41,763 nt of DNA from SLQH01 sp964612995 (GTDB taxonomy: Bacteria; Planctomycetota; UBA11346), in the NCBI GenBank assembly GCA_964612995.1, contig CAZTGE010000020.1:1-41763 (forward strand). Direction: 5' to 3'. Within the stretch, counting starts at the first letter, position 1; each line of letters opens with the position of its first letter. Under the pieces are notes generated by a model. It searched no databases. It saw nothing but the letters and a program-made list of their open reading frames with translations, and had not been told where the DNA came from. The position numbers and the translations under genes were made by a program. Below are positions 7,780 to 15,121 of the stretch, in pieces.

Positions 7780-8345
7780 ACCGACACCACCCGGCACTGG
7801 TGGCCCGCTGCGGTGAGTTCGTCGAAGACCCGCTTCTGGTGGTCCTCGGTATCGCACTCGACGATGACGCCGTAGCGCTCCTGGTACTCGAAGCCATTCT
7901 CGGTGGCGCCGAGGTCGCCGTCGTCCCCGGCCGGCGGCGCGTCCCCGGCCAGCTCCGTCAGGTAGCGGTCCAACTCGCTGGAGTCGAAGGCCGTCAACGC
8001 GGCCAGATCGACATCCCCCAGGGCCCGCAGCTCCGCGGCCAGCGCCTCTTCATTCCAACCGGCCTCCTCGCCGGTCCGGTTATCGGCCAGCCGGTAGGCC
8101 CGGACCTGGGCCTCGTCCAGCCCTTCCGCGACGTGGACCGGCACCTCTGGCATGCCCAGCTGCTTCGCCGCGGCCAGCCGGGTGTGGCCAACGATCAGCA
8201 CGCCGTGCTCGTCCACCACCAGGGGCTGGCGCCATCCGAAGGTGGACAGGGATTCGGCCACCTTGTCGATGGCGGCGGGGGTGATGGTGCGCGGGTTCCC
8301 CTCGTAGGGGCGGACCCGTTCGATGGGCCAGGTGTCGATCTGCAT
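7776..8345 (-). CDS. ParB/Srx-fold N-terminal domain protein
   Basis: 189 residues. The ParB N-terminal fold is clear: IERVRPYEGNPRTIT at 8-22, QPLVVDEHGVLIVGHTRLAAAKQLG at 40-64 including the GHTR nucleotide-binding motif, then the VPVHV strand and AYRLADNR. No C-terminal HTH or dimer domain follows; instead there is a short acidic linker and a beta-alpha segment. Phage ParB-like proteins of this type are CTPase/ATPase or nuclease-like enzymes linked to DNA modification rather than segregation. I chose ATG 8345 because GGAGG lies 9 nt upstream. It is the first gene of the minus-strand operon and has the shared 40-nt element directly upstream. Confidence 0.9.
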   Translation of the reverse strand: MQIDTWPIERVRPYEGNPRTITPAAIDKVAESLSTFGWRQPLVVDEHGVLIVGHTRLAAAKQLGMPEVPVHVAEGLDEAQVRAYRLADNRTGEEAGWNEEALAAELRALGDVDLAALTAFDSSELDRYLTELAGDAPPAGDDGDLGATENGFEYQERYGVIVECDTEDHQKRVFDELTAAGHQCRVVSV

Positions 8346-8363
8346 TGGGCGGTTCCTCCAGGG

Positions 8364-8403
8364 AGTGAATCCCCGGACACCGCCCTTGCTCTCCGGGTCA
8401 ATT
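8364..8403 (-). promoter_or_regulatory. shared 40-nt upstream element, copy 1
   Basis: Read on the minus strand it begins AATTGACCCGGAGAGC and ends GGGGATTCACT, exactly as the element at 13327-13366, with the same 40-nt length and a diverged middle. It lies about 19 nt upstream of the ParB start, oriented toward it. TTGACC could be a -35 but no sigma-70 -10 follows at the right distance, so it may be a phage-specific promoter or operator. Confidence 0.6.
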
Positions 8404-8455
8404 GGTGTCGGGGCCATGGCCCCGGACCGGTGCCATCTCCCGTGGCCCCGACCCC
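8401..8455. repeat. REP-like palindromic repeats, divergent region
   Basis: GC-rich palindromic sequence between the divergent ParB and AAA-ATPase genes: GGGGCCATGGCCCC (8410-8423) and CGTGGCCCCGACCCC (8441-8455), the latter being the reverse complement of the GGGTCGGGGCCACG unit repeated at 13200-13322. The array directly abuts the 40-nt element in both places, so the pair moves or is conserved as one module. Confidence 0.6.
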
Positions 8456-8505
8456 GTGACCGCAACAGCAGAGATCATTGCGGACCCGTCCGCACACAAC
8501 GGGGC

Positions 8506-8511
8506 TACAAT
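8506..8511 (+). promoter_or_regulatory. possible -10 box for the ATPase operon
   Basis: TACAAT in the context GGGCTACAATG is a good sigma-70 -10 hexamer, 33 nt ahead of the ATPase start. The best upstream TTGCGG (8478-8483) is 22 nt away, which is too long for a standard -35, so the promoter call is tentative. Confidence 0.35.
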
Positions 8512-8544
8512 GCCAGGTCCAACCCATCAGCAGGAGGACCAACC

Positions 8545-10413
8545 GTGCCACCAACCCGCCACCAGATCTGCCGACTCGCCGTGGTCGGCGGCTTCCTCGA
8601 CGGTCAGAAGCTCAGCTTCGACCATCAGCTCAACACCATCATCGGGGCCCGCGGCACCGGCAAGACGACCCTGTTGGAGCTGCTGCGCTATGGGCTCGAC
8701 GGTCTGCCCTCTGACCCCACCAGCCGGCGCCGGATCGAGGACCTCGTCGCCCGCAACCTGCGTGGCGGCCGGGTCGAGATCGCGGTGCAGACCCGCGATG
8801 GGCTGGAGTATCTGATCACCCGAACGCCCGGGGAGGACCCCATCATCACCGCTGCCGATGGCCGCGTGATCAACATGACCGTGCGCGGCGGCCTGTTCCG
8901 GCCCGATATGTTCAGTCAGAACGAGGTCGAGACGATCGCCGACCATTCGCGTGCCCAGCTCGACCTGCTCGACAGCTTCCGCATGGAGGTCATCGGTAAG
9001 CTCAGCCAGGAGATCGAAGCCACCCGGATGGAGCTGCAGGCCAACGCTGGCGCCACCAAGCCGCTGCGGGAACGGGCCCAGATCCTGACCGATGAATTGA
9101 AGAACCTGCCGGCCATCGAGGAGCGCTTGCGGGCCTTCGGCGATGAGGGCGGCGCAGATGCCAAGGCGATCAATCAGGCCCACGGCCTGAAGGCGATGCG
9201 CGATCGGGAGCACCGGGCCCTGGCAGGCGCGCGGCGTCTGGTTGAGGAGGTCGGGCAGCAGACCCGGGCCCTGGTGGGCCGGCTGGAATCCGGCTGCTCC
9301 GGCCTCGGGCTGGAGGAGTTCACGGACAGCCCCAACGCCGAACTGCTGCGCAAGGTCCACCAGCAGATCGCCACGGCCGCGACGAGCATCGACGAAGGCC
9401 TGACATGGATGGTCGAAAGCCTGCGCGGCCTGCATGGCGAGATCCACGAATCCGAAGCCGCCCTGTCGGTGGCCCACAAAGAGCAGGAGGTTGCCTTCCA
9501 GCACATCCTCGAGGCCCACGAGGAGGCGCGGGGCAAGGCCTCGGAACGCGCCGGGCTCGACCGCACCCGCAACGATCTGCTGGCCAAGCAACGGGAGCTC
9601 GATCAGGTGCAGTCGCAGTTGCAGACCCTGGCCACCGAGCGCTTGCAGCTCCTGGACCAGCTCTGGTCGCAACGCGATGAACGCTACCGCCAACGTTCGG
9701 AGATCGCGGCTCATATCACCGAGCGCGTGGCACCGGCGGTGCGGGTGACGATCGCGCAGTTCGGTGACCGCGGCGAGTACCGTCAGCTGATCGAGAACGC
9801 CCTGGTCCGCACCGGTGCCCGACCGGGCCAGGTGGCCGAGAAGATCACCACCAGCCTGGAGCCGGAGGAACTGGTCGAGGCCCTGCGCAGCCGCAACCGG
9901 GTGATTTTGCGCGAACGCGCCAGCCTCAACGAGAACCAGGCCGAAAAGGTGCTTGATCGCCTGGCCGACGAGGACCGGTTGGCCGAACTCGAAGCGGTGG
10001 AGCTGGTCGATCAGCCGGTGATCGAGCTCAACGACAACGGCACCTGGAAGGAGACCGCCATCCTGAGCACCGGGCAGAAATGCACCGCCATCCTGCCCAT
10101 TCTCCTGCTCGACAGCGACACCCCGCTCCTGATCGACCAGCCCGAGGACAACCTCGACAACCGCTTCGTGTTCGAGGCCGTGGTCGAATCCGTCCGCCGC
10201 GTGAAGGCCTCGCGCCAACTGATCTTCATCACCCACAACCCAAATATTCCGGTGCTCGGCGAGGCGGAGCAGGTCTTCGTTATGGAATCCGACGGGCTGG
10301 CTGGGCGGGTGCGCTGCACGGGTGACGTCGATGCCTGCCAGGATGACATCGTGACCCTGCTGGAAGGAGGCGAAGATGCATTCAAGCGTCGGCGTGACCG
10401 CTACAAGTATTGA
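8545..10413 (+). CDS. SMC/TrlF-like AAA ATPase
   Basis: 622 residues from GTG 8545, chosen because AGGAGG sits 7 nt upstream; the ATG at 8510 is out of frame. Walker A is GARGTGKT (34-41), the long middle (~130-450) is helical and coiled-coil-like, and the C-terminus holds a signature-like ILSTGQK (~506-512) and Walker B with D-loop LLIDQPEDNLDN (~527-538). This is the head arrangement of SMC/RecF/RecN ATPases; the IDQPEDNLDN segment resembles TrlF-family ATPases found in defence islands, though the PHP nuclease domain of TrlF is absent. It likely binds DNA ends or structured nucleic acid using ATP. It overlaps the kinase gene by 38 nt and so forms one operon with the two-component pair. Confidence 0.9.
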   Translation: MPPTRHQICRLAVVGGFLDGQKLSFDHQLNTIIGARGTGKTTLLELLRYGLDGLPSDPTSRRRIEDLVARNLRGGRVEIAVQTRDGLEYLITRTPGEDPIITAADGRVINMTVRGGLFRPDMFSQNEVETIADHSRAQLDLLDSFRMEVIGKLSQEIEATRMELQANAGATKPLRERAQILTDELKNLPAIEERLRAFGDEGGADAKAINQAHGLKAMRDREHRALAGARRLVEEVGQQTRALVGRLESGCSGLGLEEFTDSPNAELLRKVHQQIATAATSIDEGLTWMVESLRGLHGEIHESEAALSVAHKEQEVAFQHILEAHEEARGKASERAGLDRTRNDLLAKQRELDQVQSQLQTLATERLQLLDQLWSQRDERYRQRSEIAAHITERVAPAVRVTIAQFGDRGEYRQLIENALVRTGARPGQVAEKITTSLEPEELVEALRSRNRVILRERASLNENQAEKVLDRLADEDRLAELEAVELVDQPVIELNDNGTWKETAILSTGQKCTAILPILLLDSDTPLLIDQPEDNLDNRFVFEAVVESVRRVKASRQLIFITHNPNIPVLGEAEQVFVMESDGLAGRVRCTGDVDACQDDIVTLLEGGEDAFKRRRDRYKY

Positions 10414-11533
10414 GCCTGCGGACATCGCGGGTCTGCGACGGCAGGAGCGTCGCGCCCTCGTCCAGCCGGCCGTAGCATTGGTGGCCACCGACCCGGACCG
10501 CGCCGATGTGATTCTCGATCATCTCTCGGGTGATCCGGCCTGGCAGGTGCGCAAGGAGCTGGCCGAGCACCTCATCGGCCTGGACGACGATCGCTTCGCG
10601 CGCTTCGCCGGCCGCCTCTCGGAGGACTGCAATCGCTTCGTCTGCGAGGCGGTCGGGCGCTCGCTCGACCGCAGACGCAAGGGTGCCAAGGAAGCGGTGC
10701 GGCGAGCCCGGGCCCAGTCCGAGGTCGATGAAATGCAGACCAACTTCGAGCGCCGTTATGGCCCGAAGGCGACGCGGCAGGCCAAGCGCATGGCCGAACG
10801 TCTGTACGACACCGTGGTCGGGGCCACGGTGCATGAACTGCGTGGTCTGGTGGCACCGCTGGCGGATACGCTCGAAACGCTCAACGGCCAGTTCGATGCC
10901 GATCAACTGGACGTGGTCTGGGCCAAGCAGAAACTGCCGCTGGTTCGCCGACGGCTCAACCTAGTGTTCCAGGTGCTGGAAGACATGCGGGAATTCAGCC
11001 GGGCCACACCGGCCACCCGCCGCCCCGAGGCGCTCAGCACCCTGTGCCATGAGGCCATCGTCCTGGCACAAGACTGGTTCCACGCGAGCGGCATCGATGC
11101 CACGCCGGTGCGTATCGATGTGCAGTCCGAGCCGGGTGTCTTCGTCGAGGTCGCTCGCCACCAGATCATCATCGCTCTGCGCAACCTGGTAAAGAATGCC
11201 ATCGAGAGTTTTCTCGTCTGGCGCCGGAAGGAGGTCCGCGTCGGCACGGTCCACATCAACGTCGCCCGCGATCGCGCAGCAGGCCAAGCCATTATTGCCG
11301 TCGCCGACACCGGCGCCGGGCTGCGACCGGAGGACCTGGAGAAGGTGCGCCAGTTCCGCCCCGGCCACACCTCCAAGAAGGAGTACGGCACCGGCTTCGG
11401 TCTGCCCATCGCCTACCGCAAGGTGACCGACCACGGTGGCTCGCTCACCATCAAGAGTTCCCCCGCCTCCGGGACGACCGTGTTTCTGACGCTCCCGCTT
11501 CAGGCCACCAGCATTGAGGAAGATCTGCTATGA
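10376..11533 (+). CDS. cytosolic histidine kinase with HEAT-like N-terminus
   Basis: 385 residues without membrane segments. Residues ~25-110 look like HEAT/armadillo helices (DPAWQVRKELAEHL, then NRFVCEAVGRSLDRR). A dimerisation helix follows with a likely phospho-acceptor His153 (TVHELRGLVAPL), then a GHKL ATPase: N box LRNLVKNAIESF (268-279), G1 DTGAGL (311-316), G2 GTGFGLPIA (338-346). Family members autophosphorylate and pass the phosphate to a response regulator, here encoded next with an ATGA overlap. The gene begins inside the ATPase gene, so the three proteins are probably made together. With no sensor domain of known type, the HEAT segment or the ATPase may supply the input signal. 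A kinase as part of a phage signalling or defence cassette is unusual. Confidence 0.9.
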   Translation: MHSSVGVTATSIEPADIAGLRRQERRALVQPAVALVATDPDRADVILDHLSGDPAWQVRKELAEHLIGLDDDRFARFAGRLSEDCNRFVCEAVGRSLDRRRKGAKEAVRRARAQSEVDEMQTNFERRYGPKATRQAKRMAERLYDTVVGATVHELRGLVAPLADTLETLNGQFDADQLDVVWAKQKLPLVRRRLNLVFQVLEDMREFSRATPATRRPEALSTLCHEAIVLAQDWFHASGIDATPVRIDVQSEPGVFVEVARHQIIIALRNLVKNAIESFLVWRRKEVRVGTVHINVARDRAAGQAIIAVADTGAGLRPEDLEKVRQFRPGHTSKKEYGTGFGLPIAYRKVTDHGGSLTIKSSPASGTTVFLTLPLQATSIEEDLL

Positions 11534-12564
11534 TGCCCAAAGCTCTTGTCATCGACGATGACACCCTGCTGCTCGACAATGTTGCCCGCCGTCTTGATCA
11601 GATCGGCCACACTTGCCACTGCGTCGGCACCGTTGACCTGGCGCGCGCCAGCCTGCATGCCGGCCACGATTTCGATTACGTCTTGCTCGACCTGGAATTG
11701 CCCTTCGACGCCGAGGCCATTCCCGACAAACAGAACGGACTCAATCTGCTCGGTGCCATCAACCGCATCGACCCCGAGCTGCCGGTGGTGGTGATGACCG
11801 CGCATGATCATGACTCCAGCGATCTCTCGGCTGAGGTCATGCGCCACGGCAGGGCCGTCGACTATGTGCGCAAGCCGTTCCCGTCGCCGCCGACCCGACA
11901 CCAAACCCTGGAAGCCGCGGCCAAGCAGGCCTGCGCCCGACGACTCGAACACAACTTGAGCAGGGAAGCACCGGTCAAGGCCTTCGAGGGCGGCGTGCTT
12001 TCTTTCCACGACGACCGTGTGGAATTGCTGGGCGTCACCATCTGTGGCGATGACGAAAGCGGGCTCATGCGCCGCATTCTCGATCGCCTCGCCGGGGCGC
12101 ATACCGGCAATACCTGGCGCATCATCAAGGGCGATCGCCTGGCCGAGCTGACCGGGGCAGCCGATGCCGGTTCGATCTCCAGCACGGTGAGTAACTTTCG
12201 CCGTCGCGTGGCCCATCTTTTCATGCAGCACCTGCGCGTGACCGTTGCCCCCGACAGCATCGTGCGCAGCAACAAGGATGGCTATGCCCTGGCCAGCGGC
12301 ATACGTGTAGACGGCGCGGTGCCGTCCGCAGACGCCAAGAAGAACGGCGTGCCGGCTGATGCCGATGGCCTCAACAAGCGGCAGCGATCCATCGCTGATC
12401 TCCTGAAGGCCGGCACCAAGCTCCGCAAGGGCGACATCTGCGATAAATTCAGCGTCAGCGATCGCACCGCCAAGCGGGATTTGTGTCTGCTGCGTGAACG
12501 CGGGCTGGCCGAGTTTGTCGGGCACGGCACCGCGGGAGCATGGTCTGCGCCCGGCCATGCCTGA
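11530..12564 (+). CDS. response regulator with C-terminal winged-HTH region
   Basis: 344 residues. The N-terminal receiver domain carries the acidic pocket DDD (9-11), phospho-acceptor Asp54 (VLLDLELP), Thr90 (VVMTAHD) and Lys115 (YVRKPF). A middle region (~150-265) has no clear assignment but contains a segment typical of a DNA-binding output (ISSTVSNFRRRVAHLF). The last ~55 residues resemble a DeoR-like HTH (LRKGDICDKFSVSDRTAKRDL, then LLRERGLAEFVG). The start overlaps the kinase stop by ATGA; ATG 11533 is an alternative. It is the natural partner of the HEAT kinase, and its targets may include the shared 40-nt elements or the promoter in front of the ATPase; this is inference. Confidence 0.9.
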   Translation: MMPKALVIDDDTLLLDNVARRLDQIGHTCHCVGTVDLARASLHAGHDFDYVLLDLELPFDAEAIPDKQNGLNLLGAINRIDPELPVVVMTAHDHDSSDLSAEVMRHGRAVDYVRKPFPSPPTRHQTLEAAAKQACARRLEHNLSREAPVKAFEGGVLSFHDDRVELLGVTICGDDESGLMRRILDRLAGAHTGNTWRIIKGDRLAELTGAADAGSISSTVSNFRRRVAHLFMQHLRVTVAPDSIVRSNKDGYALASGIRVDGAVPSADAKKNGVPADADGLNKRQRSIADLLKAGTKLRKGDICDKFSVSDRTAKRDLCLLRERGLAEFVGHGTAGAWSAPGHA

Positions 12565-12585
12565 GCCCGGCCACCGCCGCCTTCT

Positions 12586-12619
12586 GGCGCCCCTGTCCTG
12601 GCAACGGGATGGGGGCGCC
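12586..12619. terminator. bidirectional terminator-like hairpin
   Basis: GGCGCCCC (12586-12593) pairs perfectly with GGGGCGCC (12612-12619) across an 18-nt loop, followed on the plus strand by TCGTTT. It sits in the 65-bp gap between the convergent response-regulator and sigma-like genes, where a shared terminator is expected. Confidence 0.5.
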
Positions 12620-12629
12620 GTCGTTTGGG

Positions 12630-13127
12630 TTACAGGGCATCAGCGCTGTAGCCATGCCGGCGCAGCAAATTGCCAAGCGCGTCGACGATGCGCCGCACCC
12701 GGTCCCACTTCATGCCCAGGCGACGGGCGATCGTGTTGAGGTCCAGGCCATCGGCCAGGAGATGCGCCACGTCCTGCAGCGGTTGATCGGCAGCGTCGAT
12801 GAAGAGCCAGACCTCCTGGTGGCCTTCGCCTTCGAACTCGACTTCACGCTGCAAGAGCCCGTCATCGGCGTAGCGCGCCAGATGCTCTTGGTAGCGAATC
12901 CGTGAGCGCCGCATCTTCACCGCCGTGTTGCGCGTGACCGTGACAACCAGGGCATCGGTGATCTGCTCCTCGCAGTAGGCGGATTTCAAAAGATTCAGAG
13001 CGACCTCCTGCACCAGGTCGTCGGCTTCATCATGGCGGAAACCGAGGCTCCTGGCGATGTGCCGGATCAGCGGCTCGTGCGGCAGGGTCAGGCTGTCAGT
13101 GGTGGGAGCAGTTGCAGTAATGGACAT
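12630..13127 (-). CDS. sigma-70-like factor
   Basis: 165 residues from ATG 13127, preceded by CTGGAGGTCCC. Residues ~17-82 fit sigma region 2 (LIRHIARSLGF, DEADDLVQEVALNLLKSA, VTVTRNTAVKMRR), and residues ~128-158 form an HTH like region 4 (LDLNTIARRLGMKWDRVRRIV). The organisation matches ECF-type sigma factors, although region 4 is short. Family members direct RNA polymerase to specific promoters. A phage-encoded sigma factor would explain conserved non-sigma-70 sequences upstream of phage operons. It is transcribed alone, away from the replication genes, and convergent with the response regulator. An upstream in-frame ATG at 13238 would place its start inside the repeat region and has no Shine-Dalgarno. 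Confidence 0.75.
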   Translation of the reverse strand: MSITATAPTTDSLTLPHEPLIRHIARSLGFRHDEADDLVQEVALNLLKSAYCEEQITDALVVTVTRNTAVKMRRSRIRYQEHLARYADDGLLQREVEFEGEGHQEVWLFIDAADQPLQDVAHLLADGLDLNTIARRLGMKWDRVRRIVDALGNLLRRHGYSADAL

Positions 13128-13199
13128 GGGACCTCCAGAAGGCAGTCGAGTGAAGTGCAGGAGGGCCATTCCCTCCGTTGCGCTCCACACAATCCGCCT

Positions 13200-13322
13200 G
13201 GGTCGGTGCCACGTCCTTGGCGCGCTCAGCGTCACCATGACCCCGGGTCGGGGCCACGTTTGTCGGTGCCATCGCCACGCATGGGGACATCGGTGCCACG
13301 AAAGCGTGGGGTCGGTGCCACG
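13200..13322 (+). repeat. array of GGGTCGGTGCCACG-type repeats
   Basis: At least five related units: GGGTCGGTGCCACG (13200-13213), GGGTCGGGGCCACG (13245-13258), TGTCGGTGCCATCGCCACG (13261-13279), ATCGGTGCCACG (13289-13300), GGGTCGGTGCCACG (13309-13322). Spacing is irregular, so it is not CRISPR. It fills the divergent region between the sigma-like gene and the replication operon and ends directly at the 40-nt element. The form recalls REP sequences or clustered protein-binding sites; no REP transposase is present here. Confidence 0.65.
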
Positions 13323-13326
13323 CAGA

Positions 13327-13366
13327 AATTGACCCGGAGAGCTGAAGGGGCGAGCGGGGATTCACT
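13327..13366 (+). promoter_or_regulatory. shared 40-nt upstream element, copy 2
   Basis: Begins AATTGACCCGGAGAGC and ends GGGGATTCACT, as copy 1 at 8364-8403 on the other strand; its middle (GGGGCGAGC) is closer to copy 3 at 23134-23168. It lies 53 nt upstream of the first replication-operon gene and points toward it. Confidence 0.6.
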
Positions 13367-13419
13367 CAGTGCAGGCAGGGCTCATCCGGAGCCGCCGAAG
13401 CACCCGAGGAGTTCCCCGC

Positions 13420-14223
13420 ATGACGCCATGCATCACCGATGCCCTGATCGCCGAGCCCGATCCCATCTACCGCAAGCAGGCCAAGGACAATCTCTCCAGT
13501 CACGCCTTGGCTGACTTCCGCAGCTGCCCGCGCCTCTACCGCGACAAGCAGCTCGGCCTCATCCCCGACCGGGACAGCGCGGCCTATCTGCTCGGGCGGG
13601 CCACCCACACCGCCATTCTGGAAGGCGCTCAGGTCTACGCCGATCGCTACGCGGTCGGCGGTCCCATCAACGCCAAGACCGGCCGTCCCTTCGGTCGCGA
13701 CACCAAGGCCTTCGCCGAATGGGCCGCCGATGTCGGCAAAGATGTGCTCAGCTGCGATCAAGACGAACTGGTCCGCACCCTGGCCCACGCCGCCCGCAAT
13801 CACCCGGCCGTGCCGTCGCTGCTTGCCGAGGGCCAGGCCGAGGGCGTCATTCGCTGTGCCTATGCCGGCCTGCCTTGTCAGGGCCGCTTCGATTGGGTCA
13901 GTCCCGAACACGGGCTGGTCGACCTGAAAACCTGTGACGACCTGACCTGGTTCGAGTCCGACGCCCGCCGCTTCGGTTACGCCTACCAGATGGCCTTCTA
14001 CCGGGCCCTGATTCGCGAGGCGACCGGTGTTACCGTTCCCGTTCATCTCATCGCCGTCGAGAAGCGCGTCCCCAACCGCTGCGGCGTCTGGCGCATCGCC
14101 GACGAGGTCCTCGACCAGGCCGAGCGCGAAAACCTCGCCGCGATGGGTCGGCTCGAGGTCTGCCAGCAGAACGACGAGTGGCCCACCGGCTACGAAGACC
14201 TCCGCACCTTCGACGCTCTTTGA
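13420..14223 (+). CDS. PD-(D/E)XK nuclease-like protein (RecE/DUF3799-like)
   Basis: 267 residues from ATG 13420 with GAGGAG 8 nt upstream. The core reads GRFDWVSPEHGLVDLKT with Asp158 and D168-L-K170, followed by a YAYQMAFYRAL helix (Gln190); together these form the PD-(D/E)XK active site and the downstream motif of RecB/RecE/Cas4-like nucleases. The N-terminal segment SSHALADFRSCPRLYRDK resembles the helical opening of this group. The phage role is probably 5'-3' exonuclease in recombination, acting with the Sak4-like ATPase and DUF669 SSB encoded next. It is the first gene of the plus-strand early operon and lies behind the shared 40-nt element. Confidence 0.88.
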   Translation: MTPCITDALIAEPDPIYRKQAKDNLSSHALADFRSCPRLYRDKQLGLIPDRDSAAYLLGRATHTAILEGAQVYADRYAVGGPINAKTGRPFGRDTKAFAEWAADVGKDVLSCDQDELVRTLAHAARNHPAVPSLLAEGQAEGVIRCAYAGLPCQGRFDWVSPEHGLVDLKTCDDLTWFESDARRFGYAYQMAFYRALIREATGVTVPVHLIAVEKRVPNRCGVWRIADEVLDQAERENLAAMGRLEVCQQNDEWPTGYEDLRTFDAL

Positions 14224-14226
14224 TCA

Positions 14227-14299
14227 GGAGGGGCTTGGTTCTTCCGGGCCGGGCGACGTGCCGTCGCGATTGTCCCGGCCCTCCAGAAGTCGCCCCTCC
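14227..14299 (+). promoter_or_regulatory. large hairpin between nuclease and recombinase genes
   Basis: The 118-nt gap contains nested inverted repeats: GGAGGGGC (14227-14234) with GCCCCTCC (14292-14299), and GGGCCGGG (14246-14253) with CCCGGCCC (14274-14281). The RNA would fold into a long, interrupted stem just after the nuclease stop. There is no U-tract, so it may stabilise mRNA or limit read-through rather than terminate. Confidence 0.5.
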
Positions 14300-14341
14300 C
14301 GAACCCTCCCCATCTGATCAATCCAACCCAAGGAAACCTTC

Positions 14342-15100
14342 ATGCTCGAATCCATCATCAGCGGGCCCATGCCCCAGCCGCGCCGGCTCATGTGCTATGG
14401 CACGCCCGGCATCGGCAAATCCACCTTCGCCGCGCAGGCCGAGGCGCCCATCTTCATCCCCACCGAAGACGGTCTCGGCGAGATCGACTGCCACCGCTTC
14501 CCGCAGGCCACGGACCTGTCGCAGGTACTCGATGCCATCGGCAGCCTGTACCAGGAAGACCACCAGTTCCGCACCGTCGTCATCGACTCCCTCGATTGGC
14601 TGGAGCGCCTGATCTGGAACGAGGTCTGCCGCAAGCGCCAGGTGACGTCCATCGAGGACATCGCCTACGGCAAGGGCTACGCCTTCGCGCTCTCCCATTG
14701 GCGTGATGTGCTCGATGGGCTCTCGGCCCTGCGCAATGAACGCGGCATGACGGTGGTGCTCCTGGCCCATGCCAAGGTCGAACGCTTCGATAATCCCGAG
14801 ACCGAGAGCTTCGATCGCTACGCGCCGCGGCTGCACAAGACCGCCTGTGCCCTGGTCATCGAATGGTGCGATGAGGTCCTGTTCGCCAACTACCGCGTTT
14901 TCACCAAGACCACCGATGAGGGCTTCAACCGGCAGCGCGTGCAGGGCGTCGGCAACGGCGAGCGCGTGCTGCGCACCACCGAACGCCCGGCCCATATCGC
15001 CAAGAACCGTCTCGGCCTGCCCGACGAGCTGCCCCTCGAATGGCCGGAGCTCGCGCAGTTCCTTCCCAACACCCAACCCAGCAACGCCACCCAGGCCTGA
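14342..15100 (+). CDS. Sak4-like RecA-fold ATPase
   Basis: 252 residues, a single RecA-like core. Walker A is GTPGIGKST (20-28), Walker B RTVVIDSLDWLE (77-88), and a further strand reads MTVVLLAHAK. Phage Sak4 proteins of this length anneal single strands together with a cognate SSB. That fits the following DUF669 gene and the preceding nuclease: nuclease, annealase and SSB form a phage recombination trio. The C-terminus (ELPLEWPELAQFL, then Gln/Asn/Thr-rich tail) is typical and may bind the SSB. An AAGGAAA sequence lies 5 nt before the ATG. Confidence 0.88.
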   Translation: MLESIISGPMPQPRRLMCYGTPGIGKSTFAAQAEAPIFIPTEDGLGEIDCHRFPQATDLSQVLDAIGSLYQEDHQFRTVVIDSLDWLERLIWNEVCRKRQVTSIEDIAYGKGYAFALSHWRDVLDGLSALRNERGMTVVLLAHAKVERFDNPETESFDRYAPRLHKTACALVIEWCDEVLFANYRVFTKTTDEGFNRQRVQGVGNGERVLRTTERPAHIAKNRLGLPDELPLEWPELAQFLPNTQPSNATQA

Positions 15101-15121
15101 CCCGACAAGGAATCCACACCC

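Noticed and set aside
8510..8512. ATG as start of the AAA ATPase
   Set aside because: It is out of frame; GTG 8545 has a good Shine-Dalgarno at the right distance.
8527..10488. Long antisense frame (653 codons) opposite the AAA ATPase
   Set aside because: The plus strand has clear Walker A, signature and Walker B motifs; the antisense protein is a composition artefact.
13128..13238. N-terminal extension of the sigma-like gene to ATG 13238
   Set aside because: It runs into the repeat region, lacks a ribosome-binding site and looks unlike protein; ATG 13127 has GGAGG.
13200..13322. Repeat array as CRISPR
   Set aside because: Units are only 12-19 nt, spacing is irregular and short, and no cas gene is present.
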